Assembly: GCA_937893635.1 (NCBI GenBank)
Contig: CALBGF010000195.1
Coordinates: 1 to 7,644, forward strand
Direction: 5' to 3'
Source: an uncultured Mollicutes bacterium
Lineage (GTDB): Bacteria > Bacillota_I > Bacilli_A > RFN20 > CAG-826
DNA length: 7,644 nucleotides
Under the pieces are notes generated by a model, which ran no database searches, was not told the DNA's origin, and saw only the letters and a program-made list of their open reading frames with translations. Below, one piece after another: positions 1-5,758 of the stretch; the stretch's first letter is position 1, and each line of letters opens with the position of its first letter. Position numbers and translations under genes: made by a program.

Positions 1-1029
1 TCATTACAAGATGCAGTTAATGAAGCCAAAAATGGTGAAACTATTACATTACAAAAAGATGCCGCTACTAATGGTGTAATTAAAGGTAATGGTGTGCAAG
101 CAAAAAGTGGTTCTAACTTTATACTTGATTTAAATGGATTAACATATGAAGTTACTAAAGGAATGGTTGGATCAACTGGTTCAGAAACTAATGGATTCCA
201 TTTATTACGTGATTCAAATATTACTATCAAAAATGGCACATTAACTAAATCTATCAATTATATTAATGGATCAATGCTTATTCAAAACTATTCAAATTTA
301 ACTCTTGATAATGTTGTACTACAAGGTACAAGCAATATTAAATATGTTCTTTCTAACAATTATGGAAATATTGTTTTGAAAAACTATACTACAATTAATG
401 CTATAGGAAATAATGTCGCTTTTGATGTTTGTTATTTTAATAAAAATGCATATGCTGAAGGCGTAACTCTTACAATTGCTGATACTACAGTTACAGTTAA
501 TGGTAGAGTAGAATATACATCATCTTACAATACAGAAAGTTCTTTTGATAATCTTCATCTAATTATACCAGCTGGATATGAATTAACATTAAGTGATGGT
601 TTAACTCTTGTTGCATCTGAAGATGGAAAAACTCAAGAAGTAACTGCAACTTATATTATTAATGCTAAAGAATTTGCTGCTTTATGGAAAAATGCTCGTA
701 ATAGCGAAGGCGGATTATGTGCTATTGTTGGAACAAGTGCAATGGATGATTTATTAACAAAATATGATGAATTATCTTCTAAATCTAAAACATACTTAGA
801 ATCAGTACAAGATGCTGATGGAGTTACAGTTGCTTATTCTGTTAATTATTTCAAAACATTACAACAAACAAAGTCATCTAACACAAATAATGGAGCAACA
901 ATTAAAACAACTTTATTAAATGCCAATAGCGAATCTAATAATGTTGCTATGATCGTATTATTTGCAATGTTAGGAATTGCTGGTGTTGCTTCTTATTATT
1001 ACATTGAAAAAAGAAAAGTTAACAACTAA
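1..1029 (+). CDS. Surface protein, 3' part: beta-helix-like body with C-terminal membrane anchor
   Basis: The frame is open from the first base, so this is the C-terminal 342 residues of a larger protein; the GTG at base 94 has no ribosome binding site and is not its start. The visible part opens with a segment of the form SLQDAVNEAKNGETITLQKD, typical of right-handed beta-helix (pectin-lyase-like) surface proteins, followed by short Asn/Gly/Thr/Ile/Val-rich strands to about residue 220. A helical module follows (about 220-285), with a Trp, a Gly-Gly-Leu-Cys and a Tyr-Asp-Glu-Leu-Ser pattern, then a Ser/Thr/Asn-rich linker. Residues 315-335 form one hydrophobic helix, followed by Glu-Lys-Arg-Lys and a short tail. 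This is the hydrophobic-plus-basic end of an exported, membrane-anchored protein, but no LPXTG motif precedes it. Binding partner unknown; adhesion or cell-surface structure is only an inference. The only tryptophan encoded in the window is here. A terminator follows, so it is separate from mutS2. Confidence 0.75.
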   Translation, partial: SLQDAVNEAKNGETITLQKDAATNGVIKGNGVQAKSGSNFILDLNGLTYEVTKGMVGSTGSETNGFHLLRDSNITIKNGTLTKSINYINGSMLIQNYSNLTLDNVVLQGTSNIKYVLSNNYGNIVLKNYTTINAIGNNVAFDVCYFNKNAYAEGVTLTIADTTVTVNGRVEYTSSYNTESSFDNLHLIIPAGYELTLSDGLTLVASEDGKTQEVTATYIINAKEFAALWKNARNSEGGLCAIVGTSAMDDLLTKYDELSSKSKTYLESVQDADGVTVAYSVNYFKTLQQTKSSNTNNGATIKTTLLNANSESNNVAMIVLFAMLGIAGVASYYYIEKRKVNN

Positions 1030-1052
1030 TAACTAATCAATTAAAATTAAAT

Positions 1053-1088
1053 AACTAGTGTGCTCACAAGGTACGCTAGTTTTTATTT
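1053..1088 (+). terminator. Rho-independent terminator of the surface protein gene
   Basis: AACTAGTGTG (1053-1062) pairs with TACGCTAGTT (1072-1081) over 10 bp, two of them G-U, around a 9-base loop, followed by a T-rich run. It lies 24 bases after the stop codon. Confidence 0.8.
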
Positions 1089-1172
1089 CTAAAGAAAATA
1101 AACAATATGTTAATTTAATAGCAAAAATGAATTATTTTTTTAAAAAAAGTTTGTTTTTTTTATTAAAAACAC
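1089..1172. other. AT-rich spacer with A/T tracts, no gene seen
   Basis: No supported protein gene lies here. The right half (about 1135-1169) is runs of T and A placed immediately upstream of the -35 box at 1173, where an UP element would sit. This could raise the strength of that promoter; the rest looks like featureless spacer. Confidence 0.4.
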
Positions 1173-1200
1173 TTGAAATTTTGTTAGAACATGTTAGTAT
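1173..1200 (+). promoter_or_regulatory. Vegetative (sigma-A type) promoter for the structured RNA
   Basis: TTGAAA (1173-1178), 16 bases, then an extended -10 in which TG (1192-1193) and one base precede TAGTAT (1195-1200). A/T tracts lie directly upstream. The expected start is near 1207, one base before the first hairpin of the candidate RNA, which supports the pairing of promoter and RNA. Confidence 0.5.
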
Positions 1201-1206
1201 TATTTA

Positions 1207-1287
1207 TGTAGTTACACATGTAATTATTGTTTGGTAGTCCTTAACCAGACATAAGAAAGTGGTTAATCCGTAGTAACCACTTTTTTT
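1207..1287 (+). ncRNA. Candidate structured small RNA or leader, three tandem hairpins
   Basis: From the predicted start near 1207 almost every base can pair. Hairpin A joins 1208-1215 to 1220-1227 (8 bp including two G-U, loop ACAT). Hairpin B joins GTTTGGT (1229-1235) to ACCAGAC (1244-1250), 7 bp with one G-U and loop AGTCCTTA. Hairpin C joins AAAGTGGTTA (1256-1265) to TAACCACTTT (1274-1283), a perfect 10 bp with loop ATCCGTAG, running into Ts like an intrinsic terminator. B and C resemble each other (GGT, TCC and ACC at matching places), as if duplicated. I do not recognise a known riboswitch, T-box or 6S RNA. It may be a free RNA of about 80 nt or an attenuating leader for mutS2, whose start is 82 bases downstream of the T run. 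The structure is seen in the sequence; transcription and function are inferred. Confidence 0.45.
1256..1287 (+). terminator. Intrinsic terminator ending the candidate RNA
   Basis: A perfect 10-bp stem, AAAGTGGTTA with TAACCACTTT, 8-base loop, followed by four further Ts. Nothing upstream in the same transcript encodes a convincing protein and the surface gene already has its own terminator, so this one serves the candidate RNA or attenuates mutS2. Confidence 0.7.
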
Positions 1288-1306
1288 GTGCTTTTTTTCA
1301 TATTTC

Positions 1307-1335
1307 TTTAAATTTGTATGATTATAATTTATAAT
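1307..1335 (+). promoter_or_regulatory. Putative mutS2-uvrC promoter
   Basis: TTTAAA (1307-1312), 17 bases, TATAAT (1330-1335), giving a start near 1342 and a leader of about 28 bases carrying the mutS2 ribosome binding site. A second TATAAT at 1323-1328 lacks a good -35. The consensus -10 and position downstream of the terminator support it; the -35 is only fair (4 of 6). Confidence 0.5.
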
Positions 1336-1339
1336 CATA
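1317..1339. repeat. Perfect 23-bp palindrome on the mutS2 promoter, operator-like
   Basis: TATGATTATAA (1317-1327) and its exact reverse complement TTATAATCATA (1329-1339) flank a single T at 1328. Each arm contains a TATAAT, so the symmetry covers the promoter -10. It is followed by no T run, so it is not a terminator. Such a site could bind a dimeric repressor; an AT-rich chance palindrome is possible, but 11 matched pairs is long. Confidence 0.45.
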
Positions 1340-1354
1340 GTGCATATTAAGCGT

Positions 1355-1360
1355 AGGTGA
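1355..1360 (+). promoter_or_regulatory. Ribosome binding site of mutS2
   Basis: AGGTGA lies 9 bases before the ATG at 1370 and fixes that start. Confidence 0.7.
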
Positions 1361-1369
1361 TTAATTATT

Positions 1370-3679
1370 ATGAAGAGTTTTTATGAATCGTTAGAATTTC
1401 AAAAAGTTAAAGATATAATTGTAACATTAGCAAAAACAGAAGTTGGAAAAGAAAAAATTAATAATCTAGAAATCATTTTAGATCAAAGTCAATTACAAAA
1501 TGAATTAGATATATTAAAAGAAATGCATTCATTTTTAAGTAGATATAATGAATTACCAATTAGCAATTCCTCATTATTAATTGATATTATTGCTCATGGA
1601 GAAAAAACAGGTATTTTAAGCGTTTATGATTTAGAAAAAGTAGCTTCAGATATATCCACTATTAAAAGAGTTCAAACATCATTTGAAAAATGCAAAGATG
1701 AATTTCCATTACTCGATAAATTAATTAGTAATTTTATTGATTTATCTTCTTTAGAAGATTTAATTCATAGTGTTATATCGCCAAGTTTAACTATTTATGA
1801 TGATGCTTCAGTTGATTTAAAACGCATTAGAAGAAACATTGCTAGTTTAGAAAGTGATTTATCTGCTAAAATACATAATCTTGCTAAGTCCTATAGCGGT
1901 TATCTAACTGATAACACCGTGACTTTACGTAATGGTCATTATGTTTTACCAGTTAAAACGATGTATAAATTTAAAGTAGAAGGTATAATTCACGATACAT
2001 CAGATTCTGGTAATACTGTATTCGTTGAGCCCGCTAATATCGTAGAAATTAATAATAAAATTGCTTCTTTACGTATTGAAGAACAAGATGAAATAGCCCG
2101 TATTTTACGTAAACTCACTGTGGCTATTTTAGATAAGAAAATGGAAGTAATTAAAAACAATAATACTTTAGGATATTTAGATTTTTTAAATGCTAAAGCT
2201 AAATATGCTTTAGAAAATGATGGAGTAATTGGAAATATATCTATTGATCGAACATTAAAACTAATTAATGCTCGTCACCCCTTAATTAGTAAAGATAAGA
2301 TTGTTGCTAATGACTTTTATTTAGATACCAATAAGCATTTATTAATTATTTCTGGCCCTAATGCTGGTGGTAAATCAGTTGCCTTAAAAACAGTTGGTTT
2401 ATTAGTGGTAATGCATCAATGTGCTTTACCAGTTTTAGCTAATGAAGGTGCATTGATTCCATTATTTAAGAGAATTTATGTTGATATTGGAGACCAACAA
2501 TCACTTAATGACTCATTATCTACTTTCTCTGCTCACATGGAAAATATTATTGATATGTCCAAAAAATTAGGAGCAAAAGATTTGGTTATCATTGATGAAT
2601 TAGGTACTGGCACTGATCCTAGCGAAGGAGAAGCATTAGCAAAAGCAATCTTAGATTATTTACACTTTAAGCATGCTTTTGCCTTTGTATCTTCGCACTT
2701 TATGGGTGTTAAAACTTATGCTTTAGATAAAGAATATGTTATGAATGCTTCCATGATTTTTGATGAGGCAAATTTTATGCCGACATATAAAATGCGTATC
2801 GGAATTCCTGGCAAATCTTATGGTATGGAAGTTGCGTTACGTTTAGGTTTAGATCAAACAATTATTGATAAAGCAAAAAAATATTTAAAAGAAGATAACG
2901 CTAGTGAATTTTCGACTTCTTTAACTAAACTTGATGCATTAGTTCATGAAAACGAAAAAATCAACGAAAGTATTCGTAAGCAAAAAGAACAAGTTGAAAA
3001 AAGAAATGCCGAATTAGAAAAACAAAATGCTGAATTAATGAAAAGAAAAGCAAATCTTCTTAAAGAAGTAGAAGATGAAAAAGAAGAAATGCTTGAAGAA
3101 ACACAAAAACAAATTGATGAAATTATGCATGAATTAAATAAAAAAGATTTAAAAATGCATGAAGTTATATCCGCTAAAAAACATATCGATGATTTAGGAG
3201 AAAAAGAAGTAAAAGTTAAGAAGAGTAATGAAACTTTTGCTTTAAATGATTATGTTACTATCGATGATATGAATTTAAGTGGCACGGTTATTCGTATTGT
3301 AAATGATAAATACACTGTTCAAACTAATTTAGGTAATATTGTAGTTGGTAAAAGTGATTTATCAAAATCTATTCGTCCAACAAATAAAAAAGTACGCGAA
3401 GTAAGTAATATTGATCGTAATATTATTAGCCGTACAGTACCGCTTGAACTTAATTTAATTGGAAAACATGTTGATGAAGCAATGAATGACTTAGAACGTT
3501 ATCTTGATGATGTTGTTATTAAAGGATATAGTGAAGTACGTATTATTCATGGCTCTGGAACTGGAGCATTAAGAAAAGCAGTTCACGAATATTTAAGCAA
3601 ACAAAAATTCATCAAAAACTTCCGTTTAGGTGGTATGGGTGAAGGCGGCGTTGGCGCTACGGTGGTGACCCTTAAATGA
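1370..3679 (+). CDS. mutS2: MutS2 family ATPase with C-terminal Smr domain
   Basis: 769 residues, close to the roughly 780 of Bacillus MutS2. The order is the MutS-like core and lever (1 to about 310), the ABC-type ATPase with Walker A GPNAGGKS (329-336) and Walker B LVIIDE (405-410) followed by the LGTGTDPSEG signature, a long charged coiled coil (about 510-605), a small KOW-like barrel (about 622-670), and the C-terminal Smr domain (about 690-769) ending in VVTLK. There is no mismatch-binding N-terminal domain, which separates it from MutS. MutS2 proteins suppress homologous recombination in some species, and B. subtilis MutS2 is reported to act on collided ribosomes. In the Smr domain the usual L-D-L-R-G reads L-N-L-I-G (694-698), so the Asp and Arg tied to nuclease activity are replaced, while the H-G-x-G-T-G motif is kept (H727). 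The start has AGGTGA at good spacing. Its TGA stop overlaps the start of uvrC, so the two are very likely co-transcribed and translationally coupled. Confidence 0.95.
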   Translation: MKSFYESLEFQKVKDIIVTLAKTEVGKEKINNLEIILDQSQLQNELDILKEMHSFLSRYNELPISNSSLLIDIIAHGEKTGILSVYDLEKVASDISTIKRVQTSFEKCKDEFPLLDKLISNFIDLSSLEDLIHSVISPSLTIYDDASVDLKRIRRNIASLESDLSAKIHNLAKSYSGYLTDNTVTLRNGHYVLPVKTMYKFKVEGIIHDTSDSGNTVFVEPANIVEINNKIASLRIEEQDEIARILRKLTVAILDKKMEVIKNNNTLGYLDFLNAKAKYALENDGVIGNISIDRTLKLINARHPLISKDKIVANDFYLDTNKHLLIISGPNAGGKSVALKTVGLLVVMHQCALPVLANEGALIPLFKRIYVDIGDQQSLNDSLSTFSAHMENIIDMSKKLGAKDLVIIDELGTGTDPSEGEALAKAILDYLHFKHAFAFVSSHFMGVKTYALDKEYVMNASMIFDEANFMPTYKMRIGIPGKSYGMEVALRLGLDQTIIDKAKKYLKEDNASEFSTSLTKLDALVHENEKINESIRKQKEQVEKRNAELEKQNAELMKRKANLLKEVEDEKEEMLEETQKQIDEIMHELNKKDLKMHEVISAKKHIDDLGEKEVKVKKSNETFALNDYVTIDDMNLSGTVIRIVNDKYTVQTNLGNIVVGKSDLSKSIRPTNKKVREVSNIDRNIISRTVPLELNLIGKHVDEAMNDLERYLDDVVIKGYSEVRIIHGSGTGALRKAVHEYLSKQKFIKNFRLGGMGEGGVGATVVTLK
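3661..3668 (+). promoter_or_regulatory. Ribosome binding site of uvrC inside the mutS2 end
   Basis: GGTGGTGA, near the ideal GGAGGTGA, ends 7 bases before the uvrC ATG. It is formed by the mutS2 codons ACG-GTG-GTG-ACC, which are GC-rich for this gene, so codon choice there seems shaped by the need for this site. Confidence 0.7.
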
Positions 3680-5436
3680 ACGAACGAATAAAACGTGAAA
3701 TAGATTTATTACCGCACCGTCCTGGTTGCTATTTAATGCATAACAAAGATGGAAAAGTAATTTATGTTGGTAAAGCGAAAGACTTATTTAAACGTGTTTC
3801 ACAATACTTTTTACGTTCGCAATCAGGTAAAGTATTTAAAATGGTAAGCGAAGTAGAATATTTTGAAACAATTATTACGAATAACGAAAAAGAATCATTA
3901 ATTCTCGAATGCAATTTAATTCAGAAATATTATCCGCGCTATAATGTTTTGCTTAAAGACGGAAAAACTTATCCTTATATTGCTTTAAAAAAAGGTAATG
4001 ATCCTCTAATCAAAATAGCGCGTAATCGTAAAGATAAAAACTATACATATTTTGGTCCATTTCCTAACTCCAGTGCCGCTTATGATATGGTAGATTTAGT
4101 TAATAAAATATTTCCAATTCGTAAATGTAAAACTATTCCAAGTAATGCTTGTTTATATTACCATTTACATCAATGTCTTGGACCTTGTATTAATAAAATT
4201 GATGATGAAGAATATAAAAAATTAAATAAAGATGTTACAAATTTCTTATTAGGCAAAGATAAATCAAAACGCAAGGAATTAGTGGATAAAATGCGTAAAG
4301 CAAGTGATAATCTTGAATTTGAACACGCTAATGAGTTAAAGCAACTTATTATTGCTATGGACCATGTTTTCCAAAAACAAACTGTGCAAATTAAAAATAA
4401 CAAGCCAATTGATGTCATTGCTTATTCATTAAGAGAAGGTTATTTAGCGATTATATTTATGATGTATCGAAATGGTAACTTATTAGGCAAAGAACTTTAT
4501 GTTGTCGAAGAATTTAATGATTTAAATGACCAGTTAGCTAACCTTATTATTCAATTTTATGATAAACACGAAGTACCAAGTAGAATAATATTCTCGGTTA
4601 AAGAACTTAAGACAATTATTGCGGAATCCTTAAATGTTGAAGTATCAATACCTACAACCGGAATTTATTATAGTCTTGTTTCTGATGCACAAGTTAACGC
4701 TAAAAATGGCTTAGATGAACATTTCTTAACGGCAAGATTAGAAGATGATAAAAATGCATTATTAGAAGAATTAGGTAAAATTGCTAATATTCCAACACCA
4801 TATTATATTGAATTATTTGATAATTCACACTTACAAGGTAGTGAACCTATTGGTGCTATGGTGGCATTTATTAATGGTGAAAAAGCGAAAAAACTTTACC
4901 GTAAATTTAATATTACGCACGAAGAAGCGCGTGATGATTATGCAAGTATGCGTGAAGTTATATATCGTCGTTACCGCCGTTTAAAAGAAGAAAATAAAGA
5001 GTTTCCTGATTTAATTATTGTCGATGGTGGCTTAGGACAAATTCACGCTGCTCAAGATGCTCTTAAAATGGCGCAGGTTAATATTAATTTATTAGGTTTA
5101 TATAAAAATGATCGACACCAAACCGAAGGATTAATGAACGCTAATGGTGAAAAATATAAAATCCCTAATAATTCCCCCTTATTTTATTTATTAATGCGTA
5201 TGCAAGATGAAGTACATCGTTACGCCATTACTTTCCATCGCTCTAAACACCTTAAAAATTATAAAACATCAATTTTAGATGATATTGAAGGTTTAGGAAT
5301 GAAAAGAAAAGAAGCTCTTATGAAAGCTTATCCTTCAACAAGTGATTTAATGCAAGCAACAATTGAAGAATTATCACAAATAATTCCGCCAAGTATTGCT
5401 AAAAATGTTTATGAGACTATTCATAAGAATGATTAA
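3676..5436 (+). CDS. uvrC: Excinuclease ABC subunit C (UvrC)
   Basis: 586 residues, near the usual 590-610. UvrC makes both cuts flanking a bulky DNA lesion after UvrA and UvrB have located it. The N-terminal GIY-YIG nuclease (about 12-90) shows PGCYLM with Y19, VIYVGKAK with Y30, R40 and a likely metal-binding E78. Four cysteines (C151, C159, C167, C171) form the conserved cluster of the family. The UVR segment that docks on UvrB is at about 199-234. The RNase H-like nuclease keeps D382 (ELFDNSH), D450 (VDGG) and a likely third catalytic H514 (DEVHRYAI). Tandem helix-hairpin-helix motifs close the protein (about 532-583); the second reads PPSIAKNVY instead of the usual GIS-type hairpin and looks weakened. 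The ATG overlaps the mutS2 stop by four bases and has GGTGGTGA 7 bases upstream. No tryptophan is encoded. No terminator follows before gerE. Confidence 0.97.
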   Translation: MNERIKREIDLLPHRPGCYLMHNKDGKVIYVGKAKDLFKRVSQYFLRSQSGKVFKMVSEVEYFETIITNNEKESLILECNLIQKYYPRYNVLLKDGKTYPYIALKKGNDPLIKIARNRKDKNYTYFGPFPNSSAAYDMVDLVNKIFPIRKCKTIPSNACLYYHLHQCLGPCINKIDDEEYKKLNKDVTNFLLGKDKSKRKELVDKMRKASDNLEFEHANELKQLIIAMDHVFQKQTVQIKNNKPIDVIAYSLREGYLAIIFMMYRNGNLLGKELYVVEEFNDLNDQLANLIIQFYDKHEVPSRIIFSVKELKTIIAESLNVEVSIPTTGIYYSLVSDAQVNAKNGLDEHFLTARLEDDKNALLEELGKIANIPTPYYIELFDNSHLQGSEPIGAMVAFINGEKAKKLYRKFNITHEEARDDYASMREVIYRRYRRLKEENKEFPDLIIVDGGLGQIHAAQDALKMAQVNINLLGLYKNDRHQTEGLMNANGEKYKIPNNSPLFYLLMRMQDEVHRYAITFHRSKHLKNYKTSILDDIEGLGMKRKEALMKAYPSTSDLMQATIEELSQIIPPSIAKNVYETIHKND

Positions 5437-5437
5437 T

Positions 5438-5466
5438 GCACAATTTCTTGCCATTAGCATATTATA
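5438..5466 (+). promoter_or_regulatory. Sigma-K-like sporulation promoter of gerE
   Basis: GCACA (5438-5442), 15 bases, CATATTATA (5458-5466). This fits the sigma-K pattern of an AC-containing -35 and CATANNNTA -10 at the right spacing. In B. subtilis gerE belongs to the sigma-K regulon, which agrees. The same bases can also be read as a poor sigma-A promoter (TGCACA, 17 bases, TATTAT), so the factor is an inference. Confidence 0.5.
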
Positions 5467-5475
5467 AAGTGACAT

Positions 5476-5481
5476 AAGGAG
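5476..5481 (+). promoter_or_regulatory. Ribosome binding site of gerE
   Basis: AAGGAG, 5 bases before the ATG at 5487; strong, and the only suitable start in frame. Confidence 0.75.
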
Positions 5482-5486
5482 TATTT

Positions 5487-5690
5487 ATGCCATCACTACT
5501 TACTAAACGTGAAAGAGAAGTCTTTACTTTACTAGTTCAAAACTACTCGACACGAGATATTGCTGAAGAACTTTTTATATCCGAAAAGACTGTTCGCAAC
5601 CATATATCTAATGTTATGCAAAAATTAGGTGTTACAGGACGTGCTCATGCAGTAGTGGAATTAATAAGGATGAATGAAATTTCTTTATAG
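5487..5690 (+). CDS. gerE: GerE-type LuxR-family sporulation transcription regulator
   Basis: 67 residues, a stand-alone LuxR/GerE DNA-binding domain with no receiver or ligand domain. It begins LLTKREREVF and carries the helix-turn-helix at about 21-48 (STRDIAEELFISEKTVRNHI), then MQKLGVTGRAHAVVELIRM. This is very close to B. subtilis GerE (74 residues), including the ELFISEKTVRNHIS stretch; it lacks only a few N-terminal residues. In Bacillus, GerE acts late in the mother cell, activating and repressing sigma-K-dependent coat and germination genes. A sigma-K-like promoter lies upstream and a terminator directly after, so it can be a transcription unit of its own, though read-through from uvrC is possible. 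Position just before murI and gerM matches the Bacillus order. Other small LuxR-type regulators look similar, but the sequence likeness and context together favour GerE. Confidence 0.88.
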   Translation: MPSLLTKREREVFTLLVQNYSTRDIAEELFISEKTVRNHISNVMQKLGVTGRAHAVVELIRMNEISL

Positions 5691-5712
5691 CCTTCGCTTG
5701 AAGGCTATTTTT
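5687..5712 (+). terminator. Terminator of gerE, starting within the stop codon
   Basis: ATAGCCTTC (5687-5695) pairs perfectly with GAAGGCTAT (5700-5708), loop GCTT, followed by TTTT. The gerE stop TAG (5688-5690) lies in the left arm. Confidence 0.85.
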
Positions 5713-5738
5713 CGTGTGCTAAAACTTATTATTCGCCA

Positions 5739-5744
5739 TATAGT
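5739..5744 (+). promoter_or_regulatory. Possible -10 element for murI-gerM
   Basis: TATAGT matches TATAAT in 5 of 6; no convincing -35 is seen. Shifted by two bases, CATATAGT also resembles a sigma-E -10 (CATACANT). Some promoter is expected here because a terminator lies just upstream. If used, transcription would begin at about 5751, only some 8 bases before the start codon and within the ribosome binding site, which makes this site doubtful. Confidence 0.25.
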
Positions 5745-5749
5745 TTATT

Positions 5750-5754
5750 GGTGA
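5750..5754 (+). promoter_or_regulatory. Ribosome binding site of murI
   Basis: GGTGA, 4 bases before the ATG at 5759; moderate strength with slightly short spacing. Confidence 0.5.
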
Positions 5755-5758
5755 TAAT

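Noticed and set aside
94..96. GTG as a start codon for the first gene.
   Set aside because: The frame is open back to base 1, the upstream residues continue the beta-helix pattern, and no ribosome binding site precedes it.
1187..1195. GAACATGTT resembling a LexA (SOS) box.
   Set aside because: The Bacillus site needs GAAC and GTTC separated by 4 bases; here the gap is 2 and the final C is missing.
1127..1237. Small frame coding a hydrophobic 36-residue peptide that ends with Trp-stop inside hairpin B; considered as a leader peptide or toxin.
   Set aside because: No ribosome binding site before its ATG, its first half is T and A runs, and the best promoter (1173-1200) lies inside it, so its start would be absent from the transcript.
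1207..1287. T-box, purine, preQ1 or SAM riboswitch.
   Set aside because: None of the conserved sequence blocks of these families is present; the stems and loops do not match.
4170..4418. Open frame on the minus strand.
   Set aside because: It lies wholly inside uvrC, shows no recognisable domain and has no ribosome binding site; a shadow of the real gene.
4781..4984. Second + strand frame inside uvrC.
   Set aside because: It overlaps the conserved RNase H-like domain of UvrC out of frame; no initiation signal or domain.
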